Made by a program: the position numbers and the translations under genes | Notes under the pieces: generated by a model | What the model was told of the DNA's origin: nothing | What the model saw: the letters and a program-made list of their open reading frames with translations, nothing else | Database searches by the model: none | Shown here: in pieces, positions 9,376 to 17,622 of the stretch | Numbering within the stretch: the first letter of the stretch is position 1 | Layout of the letters: each line of letters starts with the position of its first letter | NCBI RefSeq assembly: GCF_017875955.1 | Contig: NZ_JAGINK010000001.1 | Span: 5,114,501-5,178,500, forward strand | Length of the DNA: 64,000 nucleotides | Origin: Pseudomonas sp. BP8 | GTDB taxonomy: Bacteria; Pseudomonadota; Gammaproteobacteria; Pseudomonadales; Pseudomonadaceae | Direction of reading: 5' to 3'

Positions 9376-10560
9376 ATGTCCAAACACCTTCCCGAACCCG
9401 ACCTCGACTACCTCAAACGCGTGCTGCTGGAGATGCTCGCCATCCCCAGCCCCACCGGCTTTACCGACACCATCGTGCGCTACGTGGCTGAACGCCTGGA
9501 CGAGCTCGGCATCCCCTTCGAGCTGACCCGCCGCGGCACCATCCGCGCCACCCTCAAGGGCCGCCAGAGTTCCCCCGACCGCGCCGTCTCGGCCCACCTC
9601 GACACCATTGGTGCCAGCGTGCGCCAACTGCAGGACAACGGCCGCCTGGCCCTGGCACCGGTCGGCTGCTGGTCGAGCCGCTTCGCCGAGGGCAGCCGGG
9701 TCAGTGTCTTCACCGATACCGGCGTCTTGCGCGGCAGCGTGCTGCCGTTGATGGCCAGCGGGCATGCCTTCAATACCGCCATCGACCAGATGCCCGTCAG
9801 CTGGGACCACGTCGAGGTCCGCGTCGACGCCTACTGCACAACCCGCGCCGACTGTGAGGCGCTGGGCATCTCGATTGGCGATTTCGTCGCGTTCGACCCG
9901 CTGCCAGAATTTACCGACAGCGGCCATATCAGCGCCCGCCACCTGGACGACAAGGCCGGTGTCGCGGCCCTGCTCGCCGCGCTCAAGGCGGTGGTGGAAA
10001 GCGGCCAGCAACCGCTGATCGACTGCCACCCGCTGTTCACCATCACCGAAGAGACCGGCTCCGGTGCCGCAGGTGCCCTGCCCTGGGATGTCAGTGAATT
10101 CGTCGGCATCGATATCGCCCCGGTAGCGCCGGGCCAAGCCTCCAGTGAACACGCAGTCAGCGTGGCCATGCAGGACTCCTCGGGGCCTTACGACTACCAC
10201 TTGTCGCGCCACCTGCTGAAGCTTGCCGACGAGCAGGATCTGCCGGTGCGCCGCGACCTGTTCCGCTATTACTTCAGCGACGCCCACTCGGCGGTGACGG
10301 CGGGCCACGATATCCGTACCGCGCTGGTCGCCTTTGGCTGCGACGCCACCCACGGCTACGAGCGCACCCATATCGACAGCCTGGCAACGCTCAGCCGTTT
10401 GCTTTCGGGGTACCTGCTCAGCCCACCGGTGTTCGCCAGCGACTCCAACCCGGCCAATAGCTCGCTCGAGCGTTTCAGCCATCAGCTGGAGCACGATGCG
10501 CAGATGGAGAGCGACACCCGCGTGCCGGCGGTGGACAGCCTGGTCGGCAACAAGAACTGA
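9376..10560 (+). CDS. NAGGN-system M42-family metallopeptidase
   Basis: Third member of the NAGGN locus, a cytoplasmic M42/M20-like dizinc aminopeptidase, presumably used to recycle the dipeptide amide or a by-product (inference from context). The 394-residue product shows the expected metal and catalytic sites in order: SAHLDTIG near residue 75, HLDDKAG near 190, TEETGSG near 220, and DATHGYERTH near the C-terminus. The ATG at 9376 is preferred over a GTG two codons upstream because GAGGAG ends 5 bases before it. It is separated from ngg by a REP pair, so it may be transcribed at a lower level or from its own promoter. Confidence 0.88.
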   Translation: MSKHLPEPDLDYLKRVLLEMLAIPSPTGFTDTIVRYVAERLDELGIPFELTRRGTIRATLKGRQSSPDRAVSAHLDTIGASVRQLQDNGRLALAPVGCWSSRFAEGSRVSVFTDTGVLRGSVLPLMASGHAFNTAIDQMPVSWDHVEVRVDAYCTTRADCEALGISIGDFVAFDPLPEFTDSGHISARHLDDKAGVAALLAALKAVVESGQQPLIDCHPLFTITEETGSGAAGALPWDVSEFVGIDIAPVAPGQASSEHAVSVAMQDSSGPYDYHLSRHLLKLADEQDLPVRRDLFRYYFSDAHSAVTAGHDIRTALVAFGCDATHGYERTHIDSLATLSRLLSGYLLSPPVFASDSNPANSSLERFSHQLEHDAQMESDTRVPAVDSLVGNKN

Positions 10561-10627
10561 TGGCTGCGCGCAGAGGGCACGATTGGCGTAGCATGGCGGC
10601 ACTGATGACTACCGACCGACTCTGCGC

Positions 10628-10855
10628 ATGCTGATCCCCTACGACCAACTCGAAGCTGAAACCCTGACCCGCCTGATCGAGGACTTCGTCACCCGTGAAG
10701 GCACTGACAACGGCGACGACACTCCGCTGGAGACCCGCGTCCTGCGGGTCCGCCAGGCGTTGGCCAAAGGCCAGGCGTTCATCTTGTTCGACCTGGACAG
10801 CCAGCAGTGTCAGCTGCTGGCCAAGCATGAGGTGCCGCGCGAGTTGCTCGACTGA
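10628..10855 (+). CDS. yheU: YheU family protein (UPF0270)
   Basis: Small 75-residue cytoplasmic protein of unknown function. It begins MLIPYDQL and contains LIEDFVTREGTD, the family's most conserved stretch, and it is close to the usual length of 70-75 residues. It follows the peptidase by 67 bases on the same strand, and the hairpin terminator at 10864-10885 closes the transcript. The match is from memory of the family rather than from catalytic residues. Confidence 0.85.
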   Translation: MLIPYDQLEAETLTRLIEDFVTREGTDNGDDTPLETRVLRVRQALAKGQAFILFDLDSQQCQLLAKHEVPRELLD

Positions 10856-10863
10856 CGATCCCT

Positions 10864-10885
10864 GGGGCTGCCGTGCAGCCCCTTT
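10864..10885. terminator. Bidirectional terminator between yheU and csrA
   Basis: Perfect 8-bp stem GGGGCTGC / GCAGCCCC with loop CGT, followed by TTT. It lies between two convergent genes and overlaps the last base of the csrA stop region, so it can serve both. Confidence 0.8.
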
Positions 10886-11070
10886 CAGCGTTGGCGCTCG
10901 CGCTCCTCGCGTGCCTTGATCCTTCTGTAGACTTCTGAGCGATGCACCGGTATCTCGCGCGGTGCCGTGACGCCGAAGCGCACCATCCCACCGGTCACGG
11001 CGACCACTTCAATCTGTATATCGTCGCCTATGGTGATGACTTCCCCGACTTCGCGTGCAATGACCAGCAT
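10885..11070 (-). CDS. csrA: Small CsrA/Rsm-family RNA-binding regulator (RsmI-like paralogue)
   Basis: 61-residue CsrA-family protein. Members bind GGA motifs in mRNA leaders as dimers and repress or stabilise translation. Family landmarks are present: MLVIAREVGE at the N-terminus, IGDDI, and PVHRSEVYRRI with the RNA-contacting Arg44; Arg6 is also kept. It is clearly diverged from housekeeping RsmA (position 4 is Ile, a basic tail KAREERERQR, and several core changes). It therefore fits the third Rsm paralogue (RsmI) that I recall at this place in P. putida. The start is the ATG at 11070, preceded by GGAGGA 7 bases away; a five-codon longer frame would bury that site. Confidence 0.88.
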   Translation of the reverse strand: MLVIAREVGEVITIGDDIQIEVVAVTGGMVRFGVTAPREIPVHRSEVYRRIKAREERERQR

Positions 11071-11232
11071 GATCCGTTCCTCCAAACCAAGGGAAAAACG
11101 GAGCGTGCCCGGGGTATATCGGGCTACACAACGTTGCGCGAACGAAATAGACGCATCCTACGCCGGTGGGTAAAACGCCCTACAGACTGAACTTTTTTCA
11201 GGTTTTCTCGGATTGTTGGCTTGGCTTGGGGA

Positions 11233-11951
11233 TTGTGGGCTTATCCATTTGATGTAGTGGCACTACTGGCCCCTTCCGCCCTTACGGCGGGTCACTTTTT
11301 TTCTTGGAAAAAAGTAACCAAAAACCGCCTGCTCCTGCATCCGGCCCTGCGCTGCGCTCCGGGTCCCCTCGCTCCGGTCTCCTGACGTCGCGAAGTTACG
11401 GGCGGCGCCTGGGCTGGCGTTGTCTTCGATAGTGGCATGGGTGGTGGATATTCGGGCCTCTTCGCGGGACAAGCCCGCTCCTACAGGGATTACGCACATT
11501 TTGAATTCGGCGCAATCCCTGTAGGAGCGGGCTTGTCCCGCGAAGAGGCCGGGACTGCCAATGCAAATCGCAGGGCGCAGCCCTGCCATGCCACCCCACA
11601 AATCCGCTCGTAAATAAACAAAGCGAGAGCGCAGCGATTCGCCTGCCGTTGCCCTGGCTGTTGATCTTGATCTTGCTCTTGATCTACCAGCGACTTCAGG
11701 AGGCCGAGCGCAGGTCTTGCGTAGGGAGGTGGAGACCATGGATGGCCGGAAAGCGCTGAGGCCCAGGATGGGCCGTACAGCGCGGTCCTCCCGGAGCAAG
11801 ACCGGAGCGAGGGAACCCCGAAGCGCAGCGTAGGGGCCGTATGATGGAGCCGAGACCTTTTTGGTTACTTTTTGGGGCGTTTGCCAAAAAGTGACCCGCC
11901 GTAAGCGCGGAAGGGGCCAGAAAACCCACCACATCAAATGGATAAGCCCAC
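11233..11951. repeat. Long terminal-inverted-repeat element, copy 1
   Basis: 719-bp element. It opens with TTGTGGGCTTATCCATTTGA and closes with the complementary TCAAATGGATAAGCCCAC. The full right arm starts near 11689. The left arm is shortened: it jumps from the CTCGCTCCGGTCT block straight to CCTGACGTCGCG. The core holds a facing REP pair (about 11456-11487 and 11517-11550) and a conserved stretch with GCAGGGCGCAGCCCTGC. Near the right end the sequence has drifted (GCCAAAAAGTGACC instead of the usual AAGAAAAAAAGTGACC). G/T-rich short repeats precede it (11211-11232) and C/A-rich ones follow it. No gene or transposase is present. This fills most of the 936-base gap between the csrA start and the ynfA stop. 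Confidence 0.85.
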
Positions 11952-12006
11952 GCCCCCAAGCCCGAGCCCAAGCCCCACCCCCCCAACAATCCGCAAACAC
12001 CCTTCT

Positions 12007-12339
12007 TCAACCTTGTTGCAAGCGCGGCCCAAACACAATGATGCTAGCCCCAACCACACACAGCAGCGCGCCAAGCCAGTCGCTACCCAGCGGTCGAACC
12101 CGCTCGACAAACGCCAGCCAGAGCAGCGAGGAAACGATGTAGATACCGCCATAAGCCGCATAGGCGCGCCCAGCGTAGGCAGCCTCGACCCGCGTGAGAA
12201 TCAGGCCGAACACGGTCAGGCTGAGCAGTGCCGGGATAATCCACCAAGCGCTTTTACCCAAGCGTAGCCAGAGGTAGAACGCGTAGCAGCCGCCGATTTC
12301 AAACAGAGCGGCGAGGAAAAACCACAAGTAATTGATCAC
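12007..12339 (-). CDS. ynfA: YnfA/UPF0060 small membrane protein
   Basis: 110-residue inner-membrane protein with four hydrophobic segments, related to E. coli YnfA, a small multidrug-resistance-like family. The conserved AAYGGIYI motif, LFEIGGCY in the first helix and GALLCVVGASIIV in the last are visible. I place the start at the GTG at 12339 (MINYLWFF), because that gives the family's usual length. Anything upstream is low-complexity sequence running into a repeat. The ribosome site is weak, so the start is tentative. The stop lies 56 bases from the right end of the inverted-repeat element. Confidence 0.82.
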   Translation of the reverse strand: MINYLWFFLAALFEIGGCYAFYLWLRLGKSAWWIIPALLSLTVFGLILTRVEAAYAGRAYAAYGGIYIVSSLLWLAFVERVRPLGSDWLGALLCVVGASIIVFGPRLQQG

Positions 12340-12415
12340 GCCGATGCATCCAGCCAGAAAAGGGCGGTCAGGATAGCGTATTGGCCTGAGGAGTTTGGTT
12401 TCTGTCTGACACCGC

Positions 12416-12512
12416 CGGGGCCGCTGCGCGCCCCTTTCGCGACACAAGGCCGCTCCCACAGATTGGACCGCGCAACACGGTCAATTGTGGGAGCGGGCGC
12501 GCAGCGGCCCCA
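12416..12512. repeat. Inverted intergenic repeat of the GACACAAGGCCGCTCCCAC class
   Basis: Two opposed arms: about 12416-12459 (GGGGCCGCTGCGCGCCCC, then the GACACAAGGCCGCTCCCAC unit) and 12486-12512 (TGTGGGAGCGGGCGCGCAGC). It fills the gap between the SDR stop and the ynfA start. The outer GC-rich hairpin may end the SDR transcript. Confidence 0.75.
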
Positions 12513-12548
12513 GCATTCTTAATGCCTACAACAAACCTACAGACACCC

Positions 12549-13361
12549 CTAGCTACCAGACCGCCCCTTGGCACGCATCTTCACCGCCATCCCGGCCATC
12601 TCGTCATACAGCAACTGCGGCGCCTCGCACTTGAGCTTCCAGGCCTCCCGCCCCGCCTCATGCGGCAAGATCAGAAACTCCCCAGCGGCTATCCGCTCAT
12701 GCAGGTAATCGGCAATTTCCGCAGCACTGATCGGCGAGCCTTCCAGCAACTTGCCAACCTGCGCCTTCATCAAAGGGTTCGGACCGCGGAACGAGTCCAG
12801 CAGGTTGGTCTGGAAAAACGACGGACACACCACATGCACCGCCACCCCCACCTGGCGCAACTCCACCAGCAGGCTTTCGGACAGCGCCAGCACACCCGCC
12901 TTGGCCACGTTGTAGTTACTCATCCCCGGACCCTGCATCAACGCCGCCATCGAGGCGATGTTGACGATGCGCCCCTGGCTACGCTCCAGCAGCGGCAAAA
13001 ACGCCTTGCAGCCCTTGACCACGCCCATCAGGTTGACCGCGATCTGCCAGTCCCAGTCTTCCAGCGACAACTCGGCAAAGAACCCGCCAGAGGCAACCCC
13101 GGCATTGTTGACGATCATGTCGACGCCGCCGAACCTCTCCTCGCACGCCTGGGCCAGGGCGATCAGCTGGCTGTAGTCGCGCACGTCGCAACGCTGGACA
13201 AAGCCCTCACCGCCGCTGGCGCGGACCAGATCGAGGGTTTCGCGCAGGCCGGCTTCATTGACGTCGGCCAGGGCCAGGCGCCAGCCCTCACGCGCCCAAC
13301 GCAGGGCAATCTCGCGGCCGAGGCCGGAACCGGCGCCGGTGATCATCATTCGGTCATGCAT
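12549..13361 (-). CDS. Short-chain dehydrogenase/reductase
   Basis: Classical NAD(P)-dependent SDR of 270 residues; substrate unknown. It has the Rossmann motif TGAGSGLG at residues 8-15, NNAG near 88 and the catalytic set Ser (NIASMAAL), Tyr and Lys (YNVAK). The ATG at 13361 places the glycine motif at the usual distance; an earlier frame extension would add 16 unlikely residues. It stands alone on its strand between ynfA and a divergent DUF3309 gene. The C-terminal tail (LKCEAPQLLYDEMAGMAVKM) is longer than the minimal family fold. Confidence 0.85.
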   Translation of the reverse strand: MHDRMMITGAGSGLGREIALRWAREGWRLALADVNEAGLRETLDLVRASGGEGFVQRCDVRDYSQLIALAQACEERFGGVDMIVNNAGVASGGFFAELSLEDWDWQIAVNLMGVVKGCKAFLPLLERSQGRIVNIASMAALMQGPGMSNYNVAKAGVLALSESLLVELRQVGVAVHVVCPSFFQTNLLDSFRGPNPLMKAQVGKLLEGSPISAAEIADYLHERIAAGEFLILPHEAGREAWKLKCEAPQLLYDEMAGMAVKMRAKGRSGS

Positions 13362-13588
13362 GGTGCGGGCCTTGTGCTGTGGGCAATGGCGCGAGTCTAG
13401 CCAAGGCACACGCGGCGCTGGAGTGGTATCAGGGTGCTGAATGGGCCGACATGAGATTTGAGCGGCTTACAGACGGCGTAAACTGACTCCATCAAACGAT
13501 TGAATCTTTGCCAAACAGCAGCGGTCGGATTTGTAAGTGGCCGGCATTCACAGGCCCCTTCCCCTAGAACAACGCAAGGATTCTGCCC

Positions 13589-13741
13589 ATGACCACGATC
13601 CTCATCATCATCCTGATCCTGCTGTTGGTTGGTGGCTTACCGGTGTTCCCACACTCGCGCAGCTGGGGCTACGGCCCGTCCGGCATCATCGGCGTGGTGC
13701 TGGTGATCCTCCTGGTGCTATTGCTACTCGGCATGATATGA
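13589..13741 (+). CDS. DUF3309 small membrane peptide
   Basis: 50-residue, almost wholly hydrophobic peptide. Its layout is typical of DUF3309: a first helix (TTILIIILILLLVGGLP), a central FPHSRSWGYGPSGIIG signature, then a second helix. AAGGA lies 8 bases before the ATG. Function is unknown; members are widespread in proteobacteria and are thought to be stress-related membrane peptides. It runs toward the hybrid-kinase gene on the other strand, with only 17 bases between the two stops. The 227-base region upstream (13362-13588) is the divergent promoter space with the SDR. Confidence 0.88.
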   Translation: MTTILIIILILLLVGGLPVFPHSRSWGYGPSGIIGVVLVILLVLLLLGMI

Positions 13742-13758
13742 CCCATCGCTGATCTTAT

Positions 13759-16700
13759 TCAGTGAGATTGTGCAGTAACGCCACGAGCGGCCTGGTTATC
13801 CAGATGCCGCTCGAGGCGTTGCATGGCATCGCGCACTGCCGCCACATCCTGTTGTAACTGCTCCGCTATTAGCGGCGTGCGCGTAATTGTGCGCTCCAAG
13901 CGCTCGCAGGCGGCGATCAAGGGCGCTGCACGGGCGATCTTCGCCCCGCCTTTGACGCGATGAGCAAGCTCAGCCAAGCCCTGCGCATCAGTATCACCCA
14001 GGCGTTCCAGGCAGTGCAGGTCTGCGCGGTTGCTGCTGCGCAAGTCACTCAGCAGGGCATTGAGTGCGGCACTGTCCTTGCCGACCAATTGCTGCAAGTG
14101 GGCGATGTCTAGTAGCGGCGCCTCCTCAGAAGGCTGCACGCCAGCCGTCTGGCAACTCGCCAGGGCCTGCACCAGGCTGTCCAGACCCAATGGCTTGAAC
14201 AGACAATCGTCCATGCCAGCAGTGCGGCAGCGGTGGCGCTCCTCTTCCTGGGCATTGGCCGTCAGGCCGATCAGGCGACACGCCGAACGCGCACTGCGGC
14301 GCTCGTGCAGGCGAATCGCCCGCGCCAGGGCATGACCGTTCAGCCGCGGCATGTGGCAGTCGCTGATCACCACGTCGAAATGCTCCTTGAGCCACAACCG
14401 CAGCGCTTGCGCGCCGTCTTCGGCCACCCGCGCCTGGTGCCCCAGGTAATCCAGCTGCTGGGCCAGCAGCAGGCGGTTGGCCGGGTAGTCATCGACCACC
14501 AGCACCCGCAGGCGCGGCCCGCCCTCCTTGACCACGACCGCGGCCAAGGCAGGCACGGGCTCTTGTGCAGGCAACAGCGGCAGGTTCAGACGGATATCCA
14601 CTTCGGTGCCCACGCCAAGCACGCTACGCAAGAACAGGCGCCCGCCCATCATTTCGCACAGGCTGCGGCTGATACCCAGGCCCAGCCCTGCGCTGCAGCG
14701 CGGCGACTGCCGCTGGTTACTGGCCTGGCGAAACGGCTGGCCGAGCTCGGCCAGCTCGGCCTGAGCGATACCTACCCCGCTGTCCTTGACCTGCAGCTCG
14801 ACCGCCAGGCAGTCGCCCTTGGCCAAGGCTCGCACGCTCACCTCGACCTGCCCTTGGCGAGTGAACTTGATCGCATTACTGACCAGGTTGGCCAGGACCT
14901 GTTTGAAGCGCAGCGGGTCGAGCATCACCTCGGCATCCACCGGCCCCTGTAGCTGCAGGCGCAATTCAAGGCCCTTGCCGCGGGCCTGCTGCTCGAACAA
15001 CTGCAGTACCCGCGCCACCTGCTCGCGCAGCCGGACCCGCTGCGGTGCCAGTTGCAGGTGGCCGCTTTCAATACGCGTGACGTCGAGGATGTCTCCGATC
15101 AACTCGAGCAGACCGCGCGCCGCGTCGGTGGCCACTTCAATGGCCAGGCGGTCGAGGACGCCCTGCTCGGCCTTGCACTGGGCCAGTTCGAGCATGCCCA
15201 GCACGGCGTGCAATGGCGTGCGAATTTCATGACTCATGGTGGTCAGAAAACGTGTTTTAGCGTGGTTGGCGGCATCGGCTTCGTGCATGGCCGCACGCAG
15301 TTGGACCTGCAAACGGCGCAGGTAGCGGATCCAGACAAGCGCCAGGAGCAACAGCGCAGACGCAGCAGCAAAGCCCATCAATACTTTGTTGCGGTGCTCC
15401 GCCCAGGCTCCGTCGGCGACGATCATGGGGTTGCGCCAGCGCCGCACCAACACCTCGGTTTCGCGCGGGGTGAGGCTGAGCAAGGCTTTGTTGAGGATGC
15501 CCTGCAGCTCGATCTCGCCACGGGCGCTGGCCAAGGCAAAGTGCGCGGGCGGCATGGCCAGGCTGGCACTGATGCGCAAGCGTCCGGGGTACCACCGGGC
15601 AATCAGCGGGCGGGCGTCATCGAGGGTCAGCACTGCCGCCGCTGCCTGACCGCGGGCAACCGCCTGCAGGGCCTGCACCGGCCCTGGTACTTCCAGCACC
15701 TGGATCTGCGGGTGGGCCGGCAGTAGCGACTCCTGCACCGCGCTGCCCCACACCAGCGCCAGTCGCTGGCCGGCCAACTGGGCAAGGCTGACGGCTGCCT
15801 GCGGCTCATCCCGGGTCACCAGCACGCGTGAGGCGCTGAGGTACGCCCGACTGAATCCCAGATGACGCTCGAGGGCCTGACTGCGCGGTACCCCGGCAAT
15901 CAATTGAGCCTTACCCTTGCGCAGTTGCTCGAGCATGCGTTTTAGGCTGCCACCGGCCTGGACGTCGAAGTGCAAACCCGTGCGGCGGCTGATCAGTTGC
16001 AGCACATCGAGGCTCAAGCCGCGCAGCGCTGCCTTGCCATCGCGAAAGCTCAACGGCAGCAATTGTTCATCGACCAGTACCTTGATCGTCGGGTTCTGGT
16101 CCAGCCAGCGCTGTTCGGCGTCGCTCAGCTGGACGTGCACCGGCGGGTACGCCGCGCCGGCCATCGCCCCCCAGCGTTCGCGAATACGTGCGTGCTGTTC
16201 AGGCGTGAGGCGGGCCAAGGCGGCATCCACCAGGCGCGGTAACGGCGAGCCGTTAGCTACCGAGGCAAAGCCGATGTCCTCATCCGGCAGCTGCGCCTTG
16301 CCCAGCACCTCGACCCCGGCCAGCGGATTGCGCCCCAACATATAGCGCCCGCTCAGCTCGTTGCCGAGGTAGCCGTCAGCCTGGCCCAGGCCAACCGCGG
16401 CCAACGCACTGAGGGGGCCGGGATGCACCTGGACCTCGGCCTGGGGATAGCCGGCCTTGATCTGCGCGAGCGTGCGGTAGCCTTCAACCATGGCCATGAC
16501 GAAGCGCTGCCCGCGCGCCTCGTCGACCCGCGCCAGCAGCACCGGCCGGTCATCGGCGTACGGCCGCGACAGGCGCAGCCCGGCCGTCGCGGCCTGGCCC
16601 GTGCTGACCGCGCCGAGCAGGTCGATCTGGCCGGCACGCAAGGCGGCCACGGCGGCGTCGAACGTGGCAAACACGTGCACGCTCATTTCAAGGTTCAACT

Positions 16701-16956
16701 GCTCGGCAAGCAGTCCGGCATAATCGGCCGTGATGCCTTCATAGGCCTGCCCGGTACCGAGGATATCCAGCGGCGGGTACTCCCGGTCGAGCACCCCCAG
16801 GCGCATTTGCCGATGCTGCCAGAGCCAGCGCAGCTCGGCACTGTCGGGCTCGCTGCGCAGCTCGTCGAGCGTGGCCCGGGGATACAGCACTGGCGCGGCC
16901 GACGCAGGCGCTGTCGCCAAGGCACAGGCCAACGCCCAGAGAACCGCCGCGCGCAT
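13759..16956 (-). CDS. BvgS-like hybrid sensor histidine kinase
   Basis: 1065-residue inner-membrane sensor. In order: a signal peptide (1-21), two periplasmic solute-binding-protein-3 (Venus-flytrap) domains (about 40-268 and 285-505), one membrane helix (about 528-548), a dimerisation/phosphoacceptor domain with MSHEIRTPLHAVLGM (His576), an ATPase domain (NLVSNAIKFT, GLGLGISRS), a receiver (VISDCHMPRLNG, Asp866) and a C-terminal Hpt (LAHRVKGGAKIA, His999). This is the full BvgS/EvgS phosphorelay. The ATG at 16956 lies 10 bases after the response-regulator stop, so the pair is co-transcribed. Position at the end of the pilus operon suggests it controls pilus expression; that is inference. 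Confidence 0.93.
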   Translation of the reverse strand: MRAAVLWALACALATAPASAAPVLYPRATLDELRSEPDSAELRWLWQHRQMRLGVLDREYPPLDILGTGQAYEGITADYAGLLAEQLNLEMSVHVFATFDAAVAALRAGQIDLLGAVSTGQAATAGLRLSRPYADDRPVLLARVDEARGQRFVMAMVEGYRTLAQIKAGYPQAEVQVHPGPLSALAAVGLGQADGYLGNELSGRYMLGRNPLAGVEVLGKAQLPDEDIGFASVANGSPLPRLVDAALARLTPEQHARIRERWGAMAGAAYPPVHVQLSDAEQRWLDQNPTIKVLVDEQLLPLSFRDGKAALRGLSLDVLQLISRRTGLHFDVQAGGSLKRMLEQLRKGKAQLIAGVPRSQALERHLGFSRAYLSASRVLVTRDEPQAAVSLAQLAGQRLALVWGSAVQESLLPAHPQIQVLEVPGPVQALQAVARGQAAAAVLTLDDARPLIARWYPGRLRISASLAMPPAHFALASARGEIELQGILNKALLSLTPRETEVLVRRWRNPMIVADGAWAEHRNKVLMGFAAASALLLLALVWIRYLRRLQVQLRAAMHEADAANHAKTRFLTTMSHEIRTPLHAVLGMLELAQCKAEQGVLDRLAIEVATDAARGLLELIGDILDVTRIESGHLQLAPQRVRLREQVARVLQLFEQQARGKGLELRLQLQGPVDAEVMLDPLRFKQVLANLVSNAIKFTRQGQVEVSVRALAKGDCLAVELQVKDSGVGIAQAELAELGQPFRQASNQRQSPRCSAGLGLGISRSLCEMMGGRLFLRSVLGVGTEVDIRLNLPLLPAQEPVPALAAVVVKEGGPRLRVLVVDDYPANRLLLAQQLDYLGHQARVAEDGAQALRLWLKEHFDVVISDCHMPRLNGHALARAIRLHERRSARSACRLIGLTANAQEEERHRCRTAGMDDCLFKPLGLDSLVQALASCQTAGVQPSEEAPLLDIAHLQQLVGKDSAALNALLSDLRSSNRADLHCLERLGDTDAQGLAELAHRVKGGAKIARAAPLIAACERLERTITRTPLIAEQLQQDVAAVRDAMQRLERHLDNQAARGVTAQSH

Positions 16957-16966
16957 CAACGGCCGG

Positions 16967-17593
16967 TCAGAGCAGTTGATTGCGGCGGGCGAAGTCGGCG
17001 AGGTCGATCAATGAGTTGACCCTGAGTTTTTCCAGCAGCCTGGCTTTGTAGGTGCTGATGGTCTTGTTGCTCAGTAACATGCTCTCGCCAATGGCCTTGT
17101 TGCTCAGGCCGCGGGCCAATTGCTGGAGCACCATCAGTTCGCGGTCGGTAAGGCTGGCAATGCATTGCAGCTCGGTGGCGCGCAGGTCCTGGTGATGCAC
17201 CGAGCTCAGCGCCACCTCCGGGAAATAGGTGTAGCCCGACATGACCGCGCGCACGGCCTTGTTCAGCTCGCACAAGTCGTCGGTCTTCGACACGAACCCG
17301 GACGCACCGGCCTGCATGCAGCGCAACGAATACGCCTCGGCCAGCTGCGAAGTCAGCACCAGGGTCTTGGCCGGGTAGCCCAGCCCACGAATCCTGGCGA
17401 TCACGTCCAGGCCATCGAGGCCGGGCATGGTGATGTCGAGGATCACCAGGTCCGGCCGATACTCGCGGATCAAGCGTATCGCGTCGATACCGTTGTCGGC
17501 CTGGCCGACCACTTCCAGCGGCTCCTGGCGTAGCAACATGCAGACGGTCGCACGAATGAAGGGGTGGTCATCGACCACGAGTACGGTGTACAT
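16967..17593 (-). CDS. NarL/LuxR-type response regulator (BvgA/EvgA-like)
   Basis: 208-residue DNA-binding partner of the downstream hybrid kinase. It has a receiver domain with VVDDHP at 7-12 and the phospho-acceptor Asp53 in VILDITMPGLDG. A LuxR-type helix-turn-helix follows (about 145-205; LTDRELMVLQQLARGLSNKAI, then NKTISTYKARLLEKL). The ATG at 17593 has AGGGAGGA about 8 bases before it. It starts 29 bases after the stop of the pilus tip gene on the same strand, making it the fifth cistron of that operon. The cable-pilus locus of Burkholderia cenocepacia is also flanked by its own two-component genes (cblSTR), which supports a role in pilus control. Confidence 0.92.
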   Translation of the reverse strand: MYTVLVVDDHPFIRATVCMLLRQEPLEVVGQADNGIDAIRLIREYRPDLVILDITMPGLDGLDVIARIRGLGYPAKTLVLTSQLAEAYSLRCMQAGASGFVSKTDDLCELNKAVRAVMSGYTYFPEVALSSVHHQDLRATELQCIASLTDRELMVLQQLARGLSNKAIGESMLLSNKTISTYKARLLEKLRVNSLIDLADFARRNQLL

Positions 17594-17622
17594 GGGCGTC
17601 CTCCCTGGTGCTGCGGGGCGGG

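Noticed and set aside
11456..11550. CRISPR-like repeated units
   Set aside because: The recurring units are inverted REP palindromes, not regularly spaced direct repeats with unique spacers.
11263..12000. Apparent 245-codon protein inside the first inverted-repeat element
   Set aside because: It reads through both arms and the REP pair; other copies have deletions that break the frame, so it is not a conserved gene.
13537..13752. 71-codon plus-strand frame overlapping the DUF3309 gene
   Set aside because: A different reading frame gives the conserved 50-residue DUF3309 peptide with a proper ribosome site; this frame is a shadow.
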